A DNA stretch of 64,000 nucleotides from Ehretia macrophylla (Eukaryota; Streptophyta; Magnoliopsida; Boraginales; Ehretiaceae): the NCBI GenBank assembly GCA_037974665.1, contig CM075782.1, positions 48,903,351 through 48,967,350 of the forward strand. The letters run 5' to 3'. Positions 49,236 to 61,445 of the stretch are shown here, piece by piece. Numbering within the stretch: the stretch's first letter is position 1; every line of letters begins with the position of its first letter. Made by a program: the position numbers and the translations under genes. The notes beneath the pieces were generated by a model, which was not told the origin of the DNA, ran no database searches, and was given only the letters and a program-made list of their open reading frames with translations.

Positions 49236-49951
49236 AAGGATAGAAAAAAATAAACTATGTTCATTTGTCAAATATCTAATCTTAGCCTTTTTGTCATTTA
49301 TCTTTTCCATCTCAATTATACATTTAAACACGAGAAATATTAGAATGTACTTTGAGGACAATCACTTGCATCGGCAGAGCTATATACGGGCCAGGAGTCT
49401 ATAATCTCCACTAATTCAAAAGGCAGATCCATTAAGGAGCGAGTTGTGGTTTGTATTTTCTAAAACTGCATGTACTTAAAGGTTTTTTTAAATTAAAAAA
49501 TTAATTTATCTTCACTAAAAAAATTATTTATATATGAGCTTTAGATTGTATAATTTTAACTCTCATTAAACAAAAATCTTAAAACTACCCCTATTCACTT
49601 GTGTGTCCAACCACTTGTGTTATACACATAACTCTCTTATGCATATGATAAATATTCTTGAGTTCATGTTGCTTTTCCCTCATTCATTCTTTCCCACCAC
49701 AACTACCTAAGACTTGAATCCTCTCAAATAATTATAATAAAATTATGACAAAGATCAAAGAGTAATAATATATTTTTGCAAGAATCTAACGATTATAATA
49801 TGACCATTTGTATTAATAAACGATTTCAATATATTATTATAATTAAATTTTTTTCATAATATTATATAATATAAAAATATCCAAATTCACTAAATTTACC
49901 CTCAAAATGTATATACACCGGTGCATCCAACAATCGCTTGGTGCACCTTTA
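49236..49951. other. Non-coding AT-rich spacer
   Basis: Unique sequence after the end of duplication copy 2. I see no gene. A worn segment around 49370-49610 (GGCAGAGCTATATACGGGCC ... AAACTACCCCTATTC) may be an old hAT-like MITE. Confidence 0.5.
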
Positions 49952-50048
49952 GTCCTTCCTACACACATAATAAAAATTTCCGCAGAGTGCCACAAACATT
50001 ACAAAAAGGAGCACAAAATAAACAAACCAATGCACGCATACACACATG

Positions 50049-50092
<44 letters not shown>

Positions 50093-50201
50093 TAGTTAGA
50101 TAGATAGATACTGCTAAGCTACAGCTACTACTGTCGCTAGCTAACTCCTCTTGTTATTACTCTCTACAAACTACTACATATATATACATATACACACACA
50201 T

Positions 50202-50248
<47 letters not shown>

Positions 50249-50342
50249 CTTCCTACACACATAAAAAAAATTTCCGCAGAGTGCCACAAACATTACAAAA
50301 AGGAGCACAAAATAAACAAACCAATGCACGCATACACACATG

Positions 50343-50381
<39 letters not shown>

Positions 50382-50481
50382 ATAGATAGATACTGCTAAG
50401 CTACAGCTACTACTGTCGCTAGCTAACTCCTCTTGTGATTACTCTCTACAAGCTACTACATATATATACATATACACACAC

Positions 50482-50539
<58 letters not shown>
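49952..50539. repeat. Tandem ~294-bp units R1 and R2
   Basis: Two consecutive units (49952-50245 and 50246-50539), each starting GTCCTTCCTACACACATAA. Each holds a TA tract, GATA repeats, an ACTGCTAAGCTACAGC block and a second TA tract. A third unit starts at 50540 but is split by a copia insertion and continues at 55238-55490. The array lies directly upstream of the patatin-like gene. Confidence 0.9.
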
Positions 50540-50542
<3 letters not shown>

Positions 50543-50544
50543 CT

Positions 50545-50820
50545 TGTTAGAATATAAACTTGATTTGGATTAGGACTCTATTAAATAAGTTCTAGTTAGA
50601 TTTAAATTGTTTTTGACTAGATAGTATTTCCTAGTGGGTAATGGTTTCCTAGAAACATATCCTAATTGACATAGGTTTTTTGTGAATCTATAAATAGGGG
50701 TCAGTCCTTTCAATTGTAATCATACCAAATGCATATCAAATATTAGAGCAATAAAGATTTTGTTTAGAGTCTCCATATTATTTCTCTCTATGATAAAATA
50801 GCCTCTTCCATATTCCAACA
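50545..50820 (+). repeat. 5' LTR of copia H
   Basis: 276 bp, TGTTAGAATA to TTCCAACA, with a TATAAATAGG box near 50689 and an AATAAA-type signal near 50750. Confidence 0.95.
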
Positions 50821-50823
50821 AAG

Positions 50824-50835
50824 TGGTATCAGAGC
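50824..50835 (+). other. Primer-binding site of copia H
   Basis: TGGTATCAGAGC, complementary to the initiator tRNA-Met 3' end, three bases after the 5' LTR. Confidence 0.95.
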
Positions 50836-50844
50836 TAGGTAAAG

Positions 50845-53800
50845 ATGATAGGGAATAGTATGTTTCCTTTTCAATTTCCTCGCCTCACTAAGGACAATTA
50901 TGATAATTGGTCTATTCGTGTGAAGACTCTCCATGGCTCACAAGATGCTTGGGAGATTGTAGATAAAGGCTACATAGAACCTAACGAAGATGAAGTTTTG
51001 AGTCAAAATAAAAAAGACGCATTGGTGAAAAATCGCAAGAAGAATCAACAAGCTCTCTCTATCATCCATCTATGTTTGGATGAAACTATGTTCGAGAAAA
51101 TCTCATGCGCGACTACTGTCAAACAAGCATGGGAAACTCTCCAAAAATCACAAAAAGGGGTAGACAAGGTGAAAAAGATTTGTCTACAAACTTTAAGAGG
51201 TGAGTTTGAATCTCTCCATATGAATGATGGTGAATCTATTTCAGATTATATTTCGAGAGTTTTGGTAGTTTCTAACCAACTAAAAAAATATGGAGAAGAT
51301 TTAAAAGATATTCGTATTGTAGAAAAGATCCTTCGTTCTTTGCATCCAAAATATGAATATATTGTTGTAGCGATTGAGGAATCAAAAGATTTAGATGACA
51401 TGTCCGTTGATGAACTCATGGGCTCGTTACAAGCTCATGAAGAAAGACACAAAAAGAAGAACCAAGAAGTCTTGGAAAAAGTTCTTCAAAGTAATCTAGC
51501 TTTGAAAAAAGAAGAAAATTTTGGCAACGATGGAAGCCAAAAAGGACGTGGTCGTGGATATGGACGTGGTAGAGGCCGAGGCCAAAACCAAGGACGAGGA
51601 CGAGGACGTGGTGGAAGAGGAGGATTTAATCAAGAAGAGAAAAATCAAAATTCGCATAAACCTGGGCATGGAAGAGGCAATTATTCAGGACAAAGGTATG
51701 ACAAATCGCAAGTTCAATGTTACAATTGTCAAAAATATGGTCATTATGCTAATGAATGTAGGAGTAATCCTAAAGTTGTGTACGAAAAAGCGAATTTTGC
51801 TGAAAGACAAGAAGGGGAAGAAGAGATTACCTTGTTGATGACTCATAATGGCAAACAAGATGGGGGAGATACTTCATGGCATCTTGATACAGGTGCAAGT
51901 AATCATATGACTGGACAAAGGAGTATATTCGCAGAACTCGATGAAACTATCAAGGGCAATGTTAAATTTGGAGATGCCTCTATGGTCTCAGTGGAAGGAA
52001 AAGGTAAAATTTTAATCCGTTTGAAAGATGGAAGGCATCGTTTTATTTCTGAAGTTTATTATGTGCCAAAATTAAAAACTAATATTTTGAGTCTTGGACA
52101 ACTTCTTGAGAAAAATTACACAATTTTATTGGAAGATAAACATTGTGTAATAAAAGATGAAAATAATTTTTTGATAACAAAAGTGCCAATGACAAGAAAT
52201 AGATTGTTTTTATTAAATATTCAAAACGATGTTGCAAAATGTCTTAAAGCTTGTGTAAAAGAAGTTTCTTGGTTATGGCACTTGAGATTTGGGCACATAA
52301 ATTTTGAAAATCTTTCTTTAATGTCAAGAAAGAATATGGTGCATGGATTGCCTTTCATCAATCATCCGGAACAGATTTGTGAAGGATGTCTTTTTGGAAA
52401 ACAAGCTAGAAAAAGTTTTCCAAACGAGGCTAAATCACGATCAACGAGTGCACTAGCACTTGAGCATACTGATAACTGCGGGCCAATTAATCCTTGCTCC
52501 TATGGTTAAAATAAATATTTTATCCTTTTTATTGATGATTATAGCCGTAGGACTTGGGTTTATTTTTTAAAAGAAAAATCTGAAGCTTTTTACAAGTTCA
52601 AGAAATTTAAAGCTCTTGCTGAAAAAGAAAGTGGTTGGGAGATCAAAGCCTTGAGATCTGATAGAGGTGGAGAATTCACATCAAGAGAATTCAACAATTT
52701 TTGTGAAGAGAATGGCATTCGACGCCCTTTGACAGCTCCTCGATCACCTCAACAGAATGGAGTTGCTGAGAGAAAAAATAGAGTTGTTCTTGAGATGGTT
52801 CGAAGCATGTTAAAATCTAGAAGTATGCCTAAAGAATTTTGGGCTGAAGTAGTTGATTGTGCAGTTTATCTATTGAATCGTTGTGTCACAAAGAGTCTCT
52901 CTAACAAGACACCATTAGAAGCATGGAGTGGAAGAAAACCAACAATCAAGCACTTAAGGGTTTTTGGAAGCATTGCTTATGCTCATGTTCCTGATCAAAA
53001 TCGAATCAAGCTTGATGACAAAAGCCAAAAGCTAGTTTTCATTGGGTATGAAAAGAGTTCCAAAGCATACAAGCTCTACAATCCTACTAATGGGAGAATT
53101 GTTGTGAGTACAGATGTCCTATTTGATGAAGAAGCTGAATGGGATTGGAATATCAAAGAGCAAAAAGAATACAAATTCTTACCCATACAAGAGCAAGAAG
53201 TAGAAGTCAATGAAGATTCTATATCTCCAAATCCATCTCCAACTCCAACTCAAACTCCATCTCCATATCAAGCTCCAACTTCATCTCAAGGAGACATTAC
53301 TTCAACAAGTTCAAGTTCGCATGAAAAGACCCCCCGTTTCAGAAGCTTGGATGAAATTTATGAGGTAACTCGAAATTTAAATGATGAACTGACTCTCTTT
53401 TGTCTACTTGCTGATTGTGAACCAATAAGCTTTGAGGAAGCTAATGAGAATGAAAGATGGAGACAAGCCATGGATGAAGAAATCAAGGCAATAAAGAAGA
53501 ATGACACTTGGGAGCTTGCAACTTTACCCAAAGGCCACAAAGCCATTGGAGTAAAGTGGGTTTACAAGATAAAGAAGAATGCTAAAGGTGAAGTTGAAAG
53601 GTACAAGGCAAGACTAGTTGCAAAAGGCTATAGTCAACGAGCTGGCATTGACTATGATGAGGTATTTGCTCCTGTTGCACGCTTGGAAACTATAAGATTT
53701 ATCATATCTCTAGCAGCCCAACACAGATGGAAGATTTATCAATTGGATGTTAAATCTGCATTCCTGAATGGTTTTCTTGATGAAGAGGTATATATTCAAC

Positions 53801-54990
53801 AACCATTAGGCTATGTGGAGAAAGGGTGTGAAAATAAAAGTTTAAAGTTGAAGAAAGCTCTCTATGGGCTAAAACAAGCTCCAAGAGCTTGGTATAGTAG
53901 AATTGATGAATATTTTCATCATAATAATTTCTCCAAGTGTTCGCACGAGCATACTCTCTATACCAAACATGAGAATGGCGATGTGTTGATTGTTTGCTTG
54001 TATGTGGATGACTTAATTTTTATTGGCAACAATCCAAATTTATTTGAAGATTTCAAGAGGACAATGGCAAGAGAATTTGAGATGACTGATATTGGACTCA
54101 TGTCTTATTACCTTGGAATTCAAGTGAAGCAAACAGATGAAGGAATATTTGTTTCTCAAGAAGGCTATGCAAGGGAAATTCTCAAGAAATTCAAGATAGA
54201 AAATTGTCAACCTGTTAACACCCCTATTGAATGTGGAGTACAATTGTCAAAGGTTGATGAAGAATAACATGTAAATCCAACATTTTTCAAGAGCCTGGTT
54301 GGAAACTTGAGATACTTGACCTGTACAAGACCAGATATTCTTTTTGGTGTAGGACTTGTGAGTCACTTTATGGAGTCCCCTACTAAGACACATCCGAAGA
54401 CTGCCAAAAGAATACTTCGCTACATCTAAGGAACTGTTGATTATGGACTTTTATACTCCCACTCAGAGGATTTCAAACTTGTGGGGTATAGTGACAGCGA
54501 TTGGGCTGGTGATTTTGATGATCGAAAGAGTACTAGTGGATATCTTTTCTTCATGGGAGATACAACATTCACTTGGAGTTCCAAAAAGCAACCCATTGTC
54601 ACACTTTCTACATGTGAAGCTGAATATGTACCTGCTACTTCATGTGTTTGTCATGCTCTATGGTTAAGGAATTTGATGAAAGAACTTAAGATGCCTCAAG
54701 AAGAGCCAGTAGAGATCTATGTTGATAACAAGTCTGCAATTGCCTTAGCCAAGAATCCAGTATTTCATGAAAGAAGCAAGCACATTGACACACGTTACCA
54801 TTTCATCAGAGAATGCATCACAAGGAAGGAAGTGAAGATAGAGTATGTGAAGTCTCAAGATCAAGTTGCAGACATTCTTACAAAGCCACTCAAGAGTGAC
54901 GTGTTTATGAAGCTTAGAGCTTTGCTCGGAGTTACGAGAGTCAAATCAAGTTTAAGGGGGATGTTAAAAGATAAACTTGATTTGGATTAG
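50845..54990 (+). pseudogene. Copia gag-pol polyprotein, three nonsense codons
   Basis: A single frame of about 1381 codons is interrupted only by TAA at 52507-52509, 54265-54267 and 54427-54429. Domains in order: a UBN2-type gag (residues 1-230); an Arg/Gly-rich basic stretch (about 233-285); a CCHC knuckle CYNCQKYGHYANEC from residue 292; a protease with DTGAS at residue 348; the integrase His/Cys domain, then the core with SDRGGEF and AERKNR; reverse transcriptase with QLDVKSAFLNG and an intact YVDD; and RNase H with SDSDWAGD, DNKSAIALAKN and DILTKPL. Apart from the stops every catalytic motif looks sound, so this is a recently dead autonomous element. The lineage may be Ivana/Oryco or Tork; not decided. 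Confidence 0.93.
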
Positions 54991-55237
54991 GACTCTATTA
55001 AATAAGTTCTAGTTAGATTTAAATTGTTTTTGACTAGATAGTATTTCTTAGTGGGTAATGGTTTTCTAGAACCATATCTTAATTGACATAGGTTTTTTGT
55101 GAATCTATAAATAGGGGTCAGTCCTTTCAATTGTAGTCATACCAAATGCATACCAAATATTAGAGCAATAAAGATTTTGTTTAGAGTCTCTATATTATTT
55201 TTTTCTACGATAAAATAGCCTCTTTTATATTCCAACA
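54962..55237 (+). repeat. 3' LTR of copia H
   Basis: 276 bp, same length as the 5' LTR. Its TATAAATAGG (55106-55115) lies about 410 bp upstream of the patatin start codon on the same strand, so read-out transcription is possible. Confidence 0.95.
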
Positions 55238-55490
55238 GTCCTTCCTACACACATAATAAAAATTTCCGCAGAGTGCCACAAACATTACAAAAAGGAGCAC
55301 AAAATAAACAAACCAATGCACGCATACACACATGTAATTATATATATATATATAGATAGATAGTTAGATAGATAGATACTGCTAAGCTACAGCTACTACT
55401 GTCGCTAGCTAACTCCTCTTGTTATTACTCTCTACAAGCTACTACATATATATACATATACACACACATAATATATATATATATATATAT
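55238..55490. repeat. Third unit (R3) of the promoter array
   Basis: Starts GTCCTTCCTACAC right after the copia 3' LTR and repeats the R1/R2 contents with shorter TA tracts. It ends about 40 bp before the patatin ATG and so probably contains the gene's core promoter and leader. Confidence 0.85.
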
Positions 55491-55528
55491 ACATGCACAC
55501 ATATTGATAGCTTGCTATTGAGTGATAG

Positions 55529-56771
55529 ATGGAGCTGAGTAAAGTGACGCTGGAGATCTTCTCGAAGCTTGAGCAGAAGTGGTTGTACCACTGCGAAGGA
55601 AAGAAGACGCGAGTTCTCTGCATCGACGGCGGCGGAACCACCGCAATTGTCGCCTCCGCCGCCTTGATCCACCTTGAGGACCAGATCCGTGTCAAAGACG
55701 GCGATTCTCACGCTTCCATTGCTGATTTCTTCGATATCGTTGCAGGTACTGGTATTGGCGCTCTCTTCGCCGCAATGCTCACCGCCGATGACGGTAACGG
55801 CCATTCGTTGTACTCCGCCAAAGACGCCGTTAAATTTGTGACTGAAAATCAACCGGAGCTGTTTAAAGAGAAGTCCGTCGGAGTTCTCCGCCGGAGACGC
55901 AGGTTTTCCGGCAAAAGCATGGATAATGTGTTGAAGAAAGCGTTTAAGAGAGAGGATAATAAAGAGTTGACTTTAAAGGACACTTGTAAGCCTCTGCTTG
56001 TTCCATGCTTTGACCTCAAAACATCCGCGCCGTTCGTTTACTCACGCGCTGACGCTATCGAATCTCCGAGCTACGACTTCGAGCTCTGGAAAGTCTGCCG
56101 CGCCACGTTAGCGACACCGTTTGCGTTCAAGCCGTTTGAATTAACGTCCGTTGACGGAAAAACCTCTTGCATGGCCGTCGACGGTGGCCTCGTCATGAAC
56201 AACCCTACCGCAGCCGCCGTCACTCACGTTCTCCACAACAAGAGAGATTTTCCGTCCGTCACTAGCGTCGATGACCTCCTGGTTCTCTCTCTCGGTAACG
56301 GTCCGTTAACCATTAAGCCAAACTTGAAGCTCCGCCGTAACGGCGATTGCTCCACGTCAGCAATTATCAGCATTGCGCTAGACGGCGTTTCTGAAACCGT
56401 TGACCAATTGCTCGGCAACGCCTTCTGCTGGAACCGTAATGATTACCTCAGAATCCAGGTCAGCATTTGCTATTAATTATTTTACTTTTTTTCATTTTCG
56501 CTTAATTTTGACTTTAAAATAAATTTAATGTAATTTATATTTTATTAACGGCGTTAAGTTACAGGCGAACGGATTAGGAGAAGAGGATGTGTTAGACGAG
56601 AGGGGAGTGGAGACGTTGCCGTTTGGCGGGAAACGGTTGTTAACGGAGACTAACGGACAAAGAATCGGAAGTTTCGTGCAACGACTTGTGGCAGTAGGGA
56701 GGACTACTAGTAGTCCGCCGTCGAGTCCGCGTAAAGAGACGGCCGTTAGTCCTCTTGCCAACGGCCGTTAA
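55529..56771 (+). CDS. PLP9: Patatin-like phospholipase, group III (PLP9/pPLAIII-delta-like)
   Basis: A patatin-family lipid acyl hydrolase of 378 residues in two exons: 55529-56458 (310 codons) and 56565-56771. They are joined across a 106-bp GT-AG intron in phase 0; the unspliced ORF would end at 56476. The oxyanion DGGG is at residues 33-36. The nucleophile elbow reads GTGIG (73-77), not GxSxG, and the catalytic-dyad Asp sits in DGG at 218-220. The GxGxG elbow is typical of plant group III patatins, whose members are known to hydrolyse phospholipid and galactolipid acyl groups and to affect cell elongation. The MELSKVTLEIF N-terminus, the length and the AFCWNRNDYLRIQ/ANGLG exon junction fit the Arabidopsis PLP9 (pPLAIII-delta) type from memory. 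The Pro/Ser-rich C-terminus (about 345-378) looks disordered. No signal peptide is seen. The gene is GC-richer than its surroundings and has no lesion. Confidence 0.93.
56459..56564 (+). other. Intron of the patatin-like gene
   Basis: 106 bp, begins GTCAGC after CAG, ends TTACAG before GCG, T-rich and in phase 0. Splicing keeps a conserved C-terminal exon in frame; without it the frame ends at TAA 56474-56476. Confidence 0.9.
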
Positions 56772-58106
56772 TTTTTTTTATTTTTAATTTCAGTTATTTT
56801 GTCTCTTTTTGTTCAGGTTTTCAATAATTTAGGTGTTTATATAACCTAGTAAGGTTAATTTAGTTTTTTTTTTTAAATGTCTCTAGTCTCAACTTTTAAT
56901 AGTTGTAACATTAATAAGATGTTTGGCACTTTTTATATTACTAGAATAATATATAGCAATGCTGTGTTTATTTTTTCGTTTCGTGTTTCATCAACGGGGA
57001 AAAGGGAAAATAGAAAAAGTAAACGCAAGAATGTAAATTTTTTCACAGTTAATTTCGTCGTTAGTGCATGATAAAGTGAAGTTTTTCACTTGAGAGAAGC
57101 ACTAATACAAATTTAGTTTGATCTATAAATAATTAAAATGAAAAAGATGGGTATGATGATAACCACCATTATTGTTGCAAGCAAAGACTAAAAATTATTC
57201 TGCTTTTACTTGGGAAAGAAAAAGAATGTAAATTGCTTCTCAAGAAAAGTATTATTCATACTTTTAGTTAAGAGAAGTCATTAGTCATTATCAGCGTCGC
57301 CTCCTACAAAACGTGCTAGTAAAATGCATTAATTTTTTGTATTATGTTTAGTTGAGGTCAACGTTGTTGTTCGTATTCAAAATTTTTGATTACGATATAT
57401 TACTACTTATTAACTATCTCATCCAAATCTTAGGTATTATTATGTTATATAAGCTCAACATTCATGGGAGAAGAAATAATAATGTGGAGAGACTAAAAAC
57501 GGCAACTGACAAATCATTACCGGGAGGATAGCACTTTCATCCGGCTAACCGAATTAAAATTACTCTCATATGTGGGGTGGAATCATATAGGTTCACTCAA
57601 CTATTCATTCGGCGCTTGTATTGAAACGTTCTTAAACAGGAAAGTTTGCACATGCATTCAGTTGACAAGCTAAAAATGACTTTCATATGTCATACGAATC
57701 CCTCACACTTACGTTCAACCGTTCATCCGTTTAGTCGGATTGAAATTTTTTCTCTACATGAAAAATAGAGTGTTCTATAAAGGATATGGGATAATCTTGA
57801 CTGACATAAAATAGCTTAGTGATAAACAAGAAAAAATAACATTTGACAAGTTTAAATTCAAAACTCATTGGCTGCTTATTAAATTTATACTTTTAATTGA
57901 CTTAAAATATTATTGGAACGCACCACTTCACTTATAAATTTATTAATTAGCGGTTAAATTCCTCCAAATCGAACCAATGATAGGGCTAAGTCAGTTGGAA
58001 TTCCTATGTTAACAAAAAAGGAAGGACATGGAATAATCTGTGGGTAAATGTTAGACAACGGTTTCTGCAGTTCACCAAGTACTACTACCGTCATGTCATG
58101 TAGAGG
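56772..58106. other. 3' flank of the patatin-like gene, no gene seen
   Basis: AT-rich sequence. The 3' UTR presumably lies in 56772-57000. Nothing else can be supported. Confidence 0.5.
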
Positions 58107-58304
58107 AAGTACATGTACCCTCTTTATGAAGTTTCTAACCACACAGAAGTGTATAAGCATGAACAAGGAAATGGAATCATATCTCAACGGGTGAAATCTC
58201 TGGCAAAGTACATGCACCCTTTTTGTGAAGTTTCTAACAACATGGACATGTAGAAGCATGAACAAGGAAATGGAATCATATCTCGTAGGTTGAAGATATT
58301 TCAC
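58107..58304. repeat. Two-unit 99-bp tandem repeat
   Basis: Units at 58107-58205 and 58206-58304 share AAGTACATG, TGAAGTTTCTAAC and AGCATGAACAAGGAAATGG. The 116-residue minus ORF across them is repetitive for this reason and is not supported as a gene. Confidence 0.85.
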
Positions 58305-60539
58305 CGAGAAATTTGCACAAATAGTCCCCCTATTATTTTTTGAAAATTTTAAATTTATTTTTATTGTTTAAAATTAATTACTTTAGTCTCTATTATTTTT
58401 TTAAAAAAATTAAATTTGTTCATATTTTTCAAAATTAGTCAATTTAATCCCTATTATTTTTTTTAAAAAATAATTTAGTCCCTGCTTAAATTGTTTAAAA
58501 TTTTTTGACATGAGACAGAGCATTTTCCTTGTTCACTTGTATAACAATGGTCCCCGATTTTTATTTTGTTAAACTTGTATTTTTCTCTATAAACATTACA
58601 TTCAACCATTGAGATATGATAGTTCAAAATTAAAATTTTAAAAACTTTGAGTTTGGAAAGAGTTAAAAGTTTGGTTTCTTTATCTTATCAAATGTTAATG
58701 ACACAAGAATTACAGCCAAAAATTGCGTTATCTATCAATTTTCTCAGAGTCTGGTTGACATGGACATTATATATAGATCTAGTAACCAAGTAGCATACTG
58801 TTGTTGTCATAATAAATTGCTGCCTCTAAGTGGAATGGTAATGAGGGGACCTTGAAATCAATTTTATTAGAATTAAAATGGTAATACCTTACCACTGGCC
58901 ATTTGATAAAGTGGTATGATTCTCGCTTTTAATGTGAGAAGTCTCGAAATCAATTTTGATATAAAATATTTTAAATGATTTAGGTCTTCTTTAAATAAAT
59001 AAATAAATAAGAAATATATATAATAATAAAAAAGGTAATACCTTTGCTTTAGCTCTTTAACTTTTGAAAGAAAACCATCAAGGGTTCAAAATATATTGTT
59101 CTAAGGGTTAATAACACTTTGCCCTTTAATATATAAGTAGCATAATAATTTATTTTTTGATAATTTTTGTAATTTCTTCATCTCTACCATGTGTCGATGT
59201 TGTTAACCCATATATTAATTTACTTCACAATAAAGTAAATCCGGCAAGTAAGGATTCTCTTCTTTCCTAATTCTTGCATATCTAAGATCAAGTGAATTAC
59301 GAGCCACAGAATAGTCCTTTTCAAACCTCAATTCTTTGTTCATAATTTATTTTAAACAACTTTTGTGAGGCTTATTACTTTATCAGTCCAAATCTAAAAG
59401 CTAACATTTGAAATTAAAAATTAAATTTGATAGTTCATAATTCACCTCATCTCAAAAAAGAAAGAATCGGAGAAAGAGAGGATCCTCACCCGAATGCTGC
59501 TGTTTAGCTTTAAGTAATAAATGAAGAGCTATAAAACTATGTTACGAAATCGCGAGCACATTTTCGAATAGACTGTTAGGTGGCTTAATTATCAAGCATT
59601 AGTTTTTTATTTTTTTTCCATTTAGCATTGTCATTTAATTACCAACATGAAAAGATCATAAATAGGCAAAGATACGCTCTTATATAATTAATTGGAAGCT
59701 TCTCATAGGTGTCTAGCCTTTCCTTTTTTTTTTTAAGGAGAGTTTAAACCATACAACACGTATTAAAATATGTTACTTATGATAATTGATTTCGCAATCT
59801 CTCGCACTTATAACAAAGAATATACTACTAAACTACGAGCTCTGGTTCAAATGGTAAATGGACTATTAGTAGATGGATTTTACCTGCAAGGTTAAGGGTT
59901 CAAAACTCATTGAAAGCAGTTTGTAGCCAGGGACATCCTCGAACCCCAAGCATGGATTAGTCCAGACCTTTGGGTGTGAGGACACCTCGTGACTTTAATT
60001 AAAAATATATATATATATCACAAAACCAAAAACGTGTTGATGCCTTTCCTTTTTTTATGAAACTCATTAAAATTGTGTCTCTCATAAGAGCAATAACTAC
60101 AAAGGGCTTTAATAAGCTCTATAATTTAAATCTACATTTATTGCTATAGTCTTCATTAGGTCGGCAACTAGTATATTTATTATCTATCTTATTGTATATA
60201 TAGTGTCTATAATAGTACTAGTTTATATTCTCTAGAACACCTATTCTTTAGCTACTTATTTATGAACCAAAAAGGCTATACATATAAAAGGTCCTTAAAT
60301 TAAATTTTCAATTACATTTTTTAGGGAAAATTAAGCTTTCACGAGGTCCGTTAATCAGTTTCAGAGTTCAAGGATCCTCTATGGCGCAAGAAAATTTCTC
60401 CATGTTCCACTCGATGTTGTAAAACTCTTGCATATTTTTATTAATTTACAAAATATCGATCTAGAAATTGTGAAGCATAGGCTCCCTACATTTGTTTAGA
60501 TGCTAAGTTGGTGAAGCAGAAGTAGCCCTTGCGCCTTCC
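58305..60539. other. Non-coding interval
   Basis: At 58325-58500 a low-complexity patch repeats TAGTC(C)CTATTATTTTTT three times. Such patches are common in plant spacers and MITE edges. The rest is AT-rich with no gene I can support. Confidence 0.5.
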
Positions 60540-61293
60540 ATTAAAACAACTACCAGGAGTTGCCAAAAAAGATTTGGCAACTACAAAAAAAGAGAAATCC
60601 CTGATTATGGGGTCTGAGAAGGGTATAATTATGATAGAGTTCAGGGGCTAATTCAGGATTTATATTTCATGAGAGTTAGGATCTCACAATTTAACACTTA
60701 TGTATAGATAATGCTTTTTTCTTTTTTTTTGTGGTCGAATAGATAATATTTTTTAGTGGAGGGTAAATGATTTTTCAATTTAAAAATACTTTTAAAATAT
60801 TCACATTTTCCAGAAAAAAAAATTAGGTTGAGTGATATCGCTCCACCATTGATAGAGTTGATATTTGGTCCAAGGCATATTAACTGATCTCTATAATATC
60901 AATTTCAAGTTTAAAAATTAAAATATTTTTGCATGAATATGTTATCATGCCAACATGTTTTGACAAAGAGAACATGTGAAACAGTGAAACGCAGCATGTG
61001 CGGTCTTGTTGAACCAATATTAAACATAATTATTGATTTTAAAAACAATACAAAGATAATTCTACATCCTTATTTGGATATATATATATATATATATCTT
61101 TACTTTATATCTTATGTCTTTGGGTGATCAATTATGCTTTTTGTTTCTTTATATCTTATATCTTTGGATATATATATCTTTACTTTATATCTTATATCTT
61201 TAGGTGATCAATTATGCTTTTTGTTTCTTTTATTTCTTTCAATATATACAAAACGCAAGATCTTTTTTGGCAACTCCTGGTAGTTGTTTTAAT
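60540..61293. mobile_element. Element with 34-bp perfect inverted termini (754 bp)
   Basis: 60540-60573 and 61260-61293 are exact inverted copies (beginning ATTAAAACAACTACCAGGAG). The left terminus is extended by a local hairpin GTTGCCAAA...TTTGGCAAC (60559-60581). The interior has no ORF but contains a two-unit 80-bp tandem repeat (about 61075-61230). No convincing target duplication was found, so the superfamily is open. Likely a non-autonomous DNA transposon. Confidence 0.65.
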
Positions 61294-61445
61294 AAATATA
61301 TATATATATAAAATATTCGTAAAGCATTCTTGTAAGGTTTTCATTTTTTTTAAATGACCTGCAGGACGTCTCTAAGAAATTGTCCAAAGTCACATCATGG
61401 TTTAAACTTAGGATATAAGACTCCGTCTGAAAGAGTTGTGGTTTA

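Larger units (their letters stand above)
50540..55242 (+). mobile_element. Ty1/copia retrotransposon H (4693 bp)
   Basis: The element 50545-55237 has 276-bp LTRs (50545-50820, 54962-55237) and a perfect 5-bp target duplication GTCCT (50540-50544, 55238-55242). It also has a primer site TGGTATCAGAGC (50824-50835) and a purine tract AAGGGGGA (54954-54961). The LTRs differ by about 15 mostly C-T substitutions by eye, so the insertion is moderately old. One gag-pol frame with three nonsense codons runs from 50845 to 54990. It inserted into the third unit of the promoter array. Confidence 0.96.

Noticed and set aside
49952..55490. Possible CRISPR-like or satellite array
   Set aside because: Units are about 294 bp, contiguous and microsatellite-based, in plant DNA; a local promoter duplication explains them.
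55442..55852. Minus-strand ORFs over the patatin exon
   Set aside because: Shadows of the GC-rich plus-strand exon, partly translating TA repeats.
57954..58304. 116-codon minus ORF with internal repeats
   Set aside because: The repeat comes from the 99-bp DNA tandem repeat; there is no family match and no promoter or splice context.
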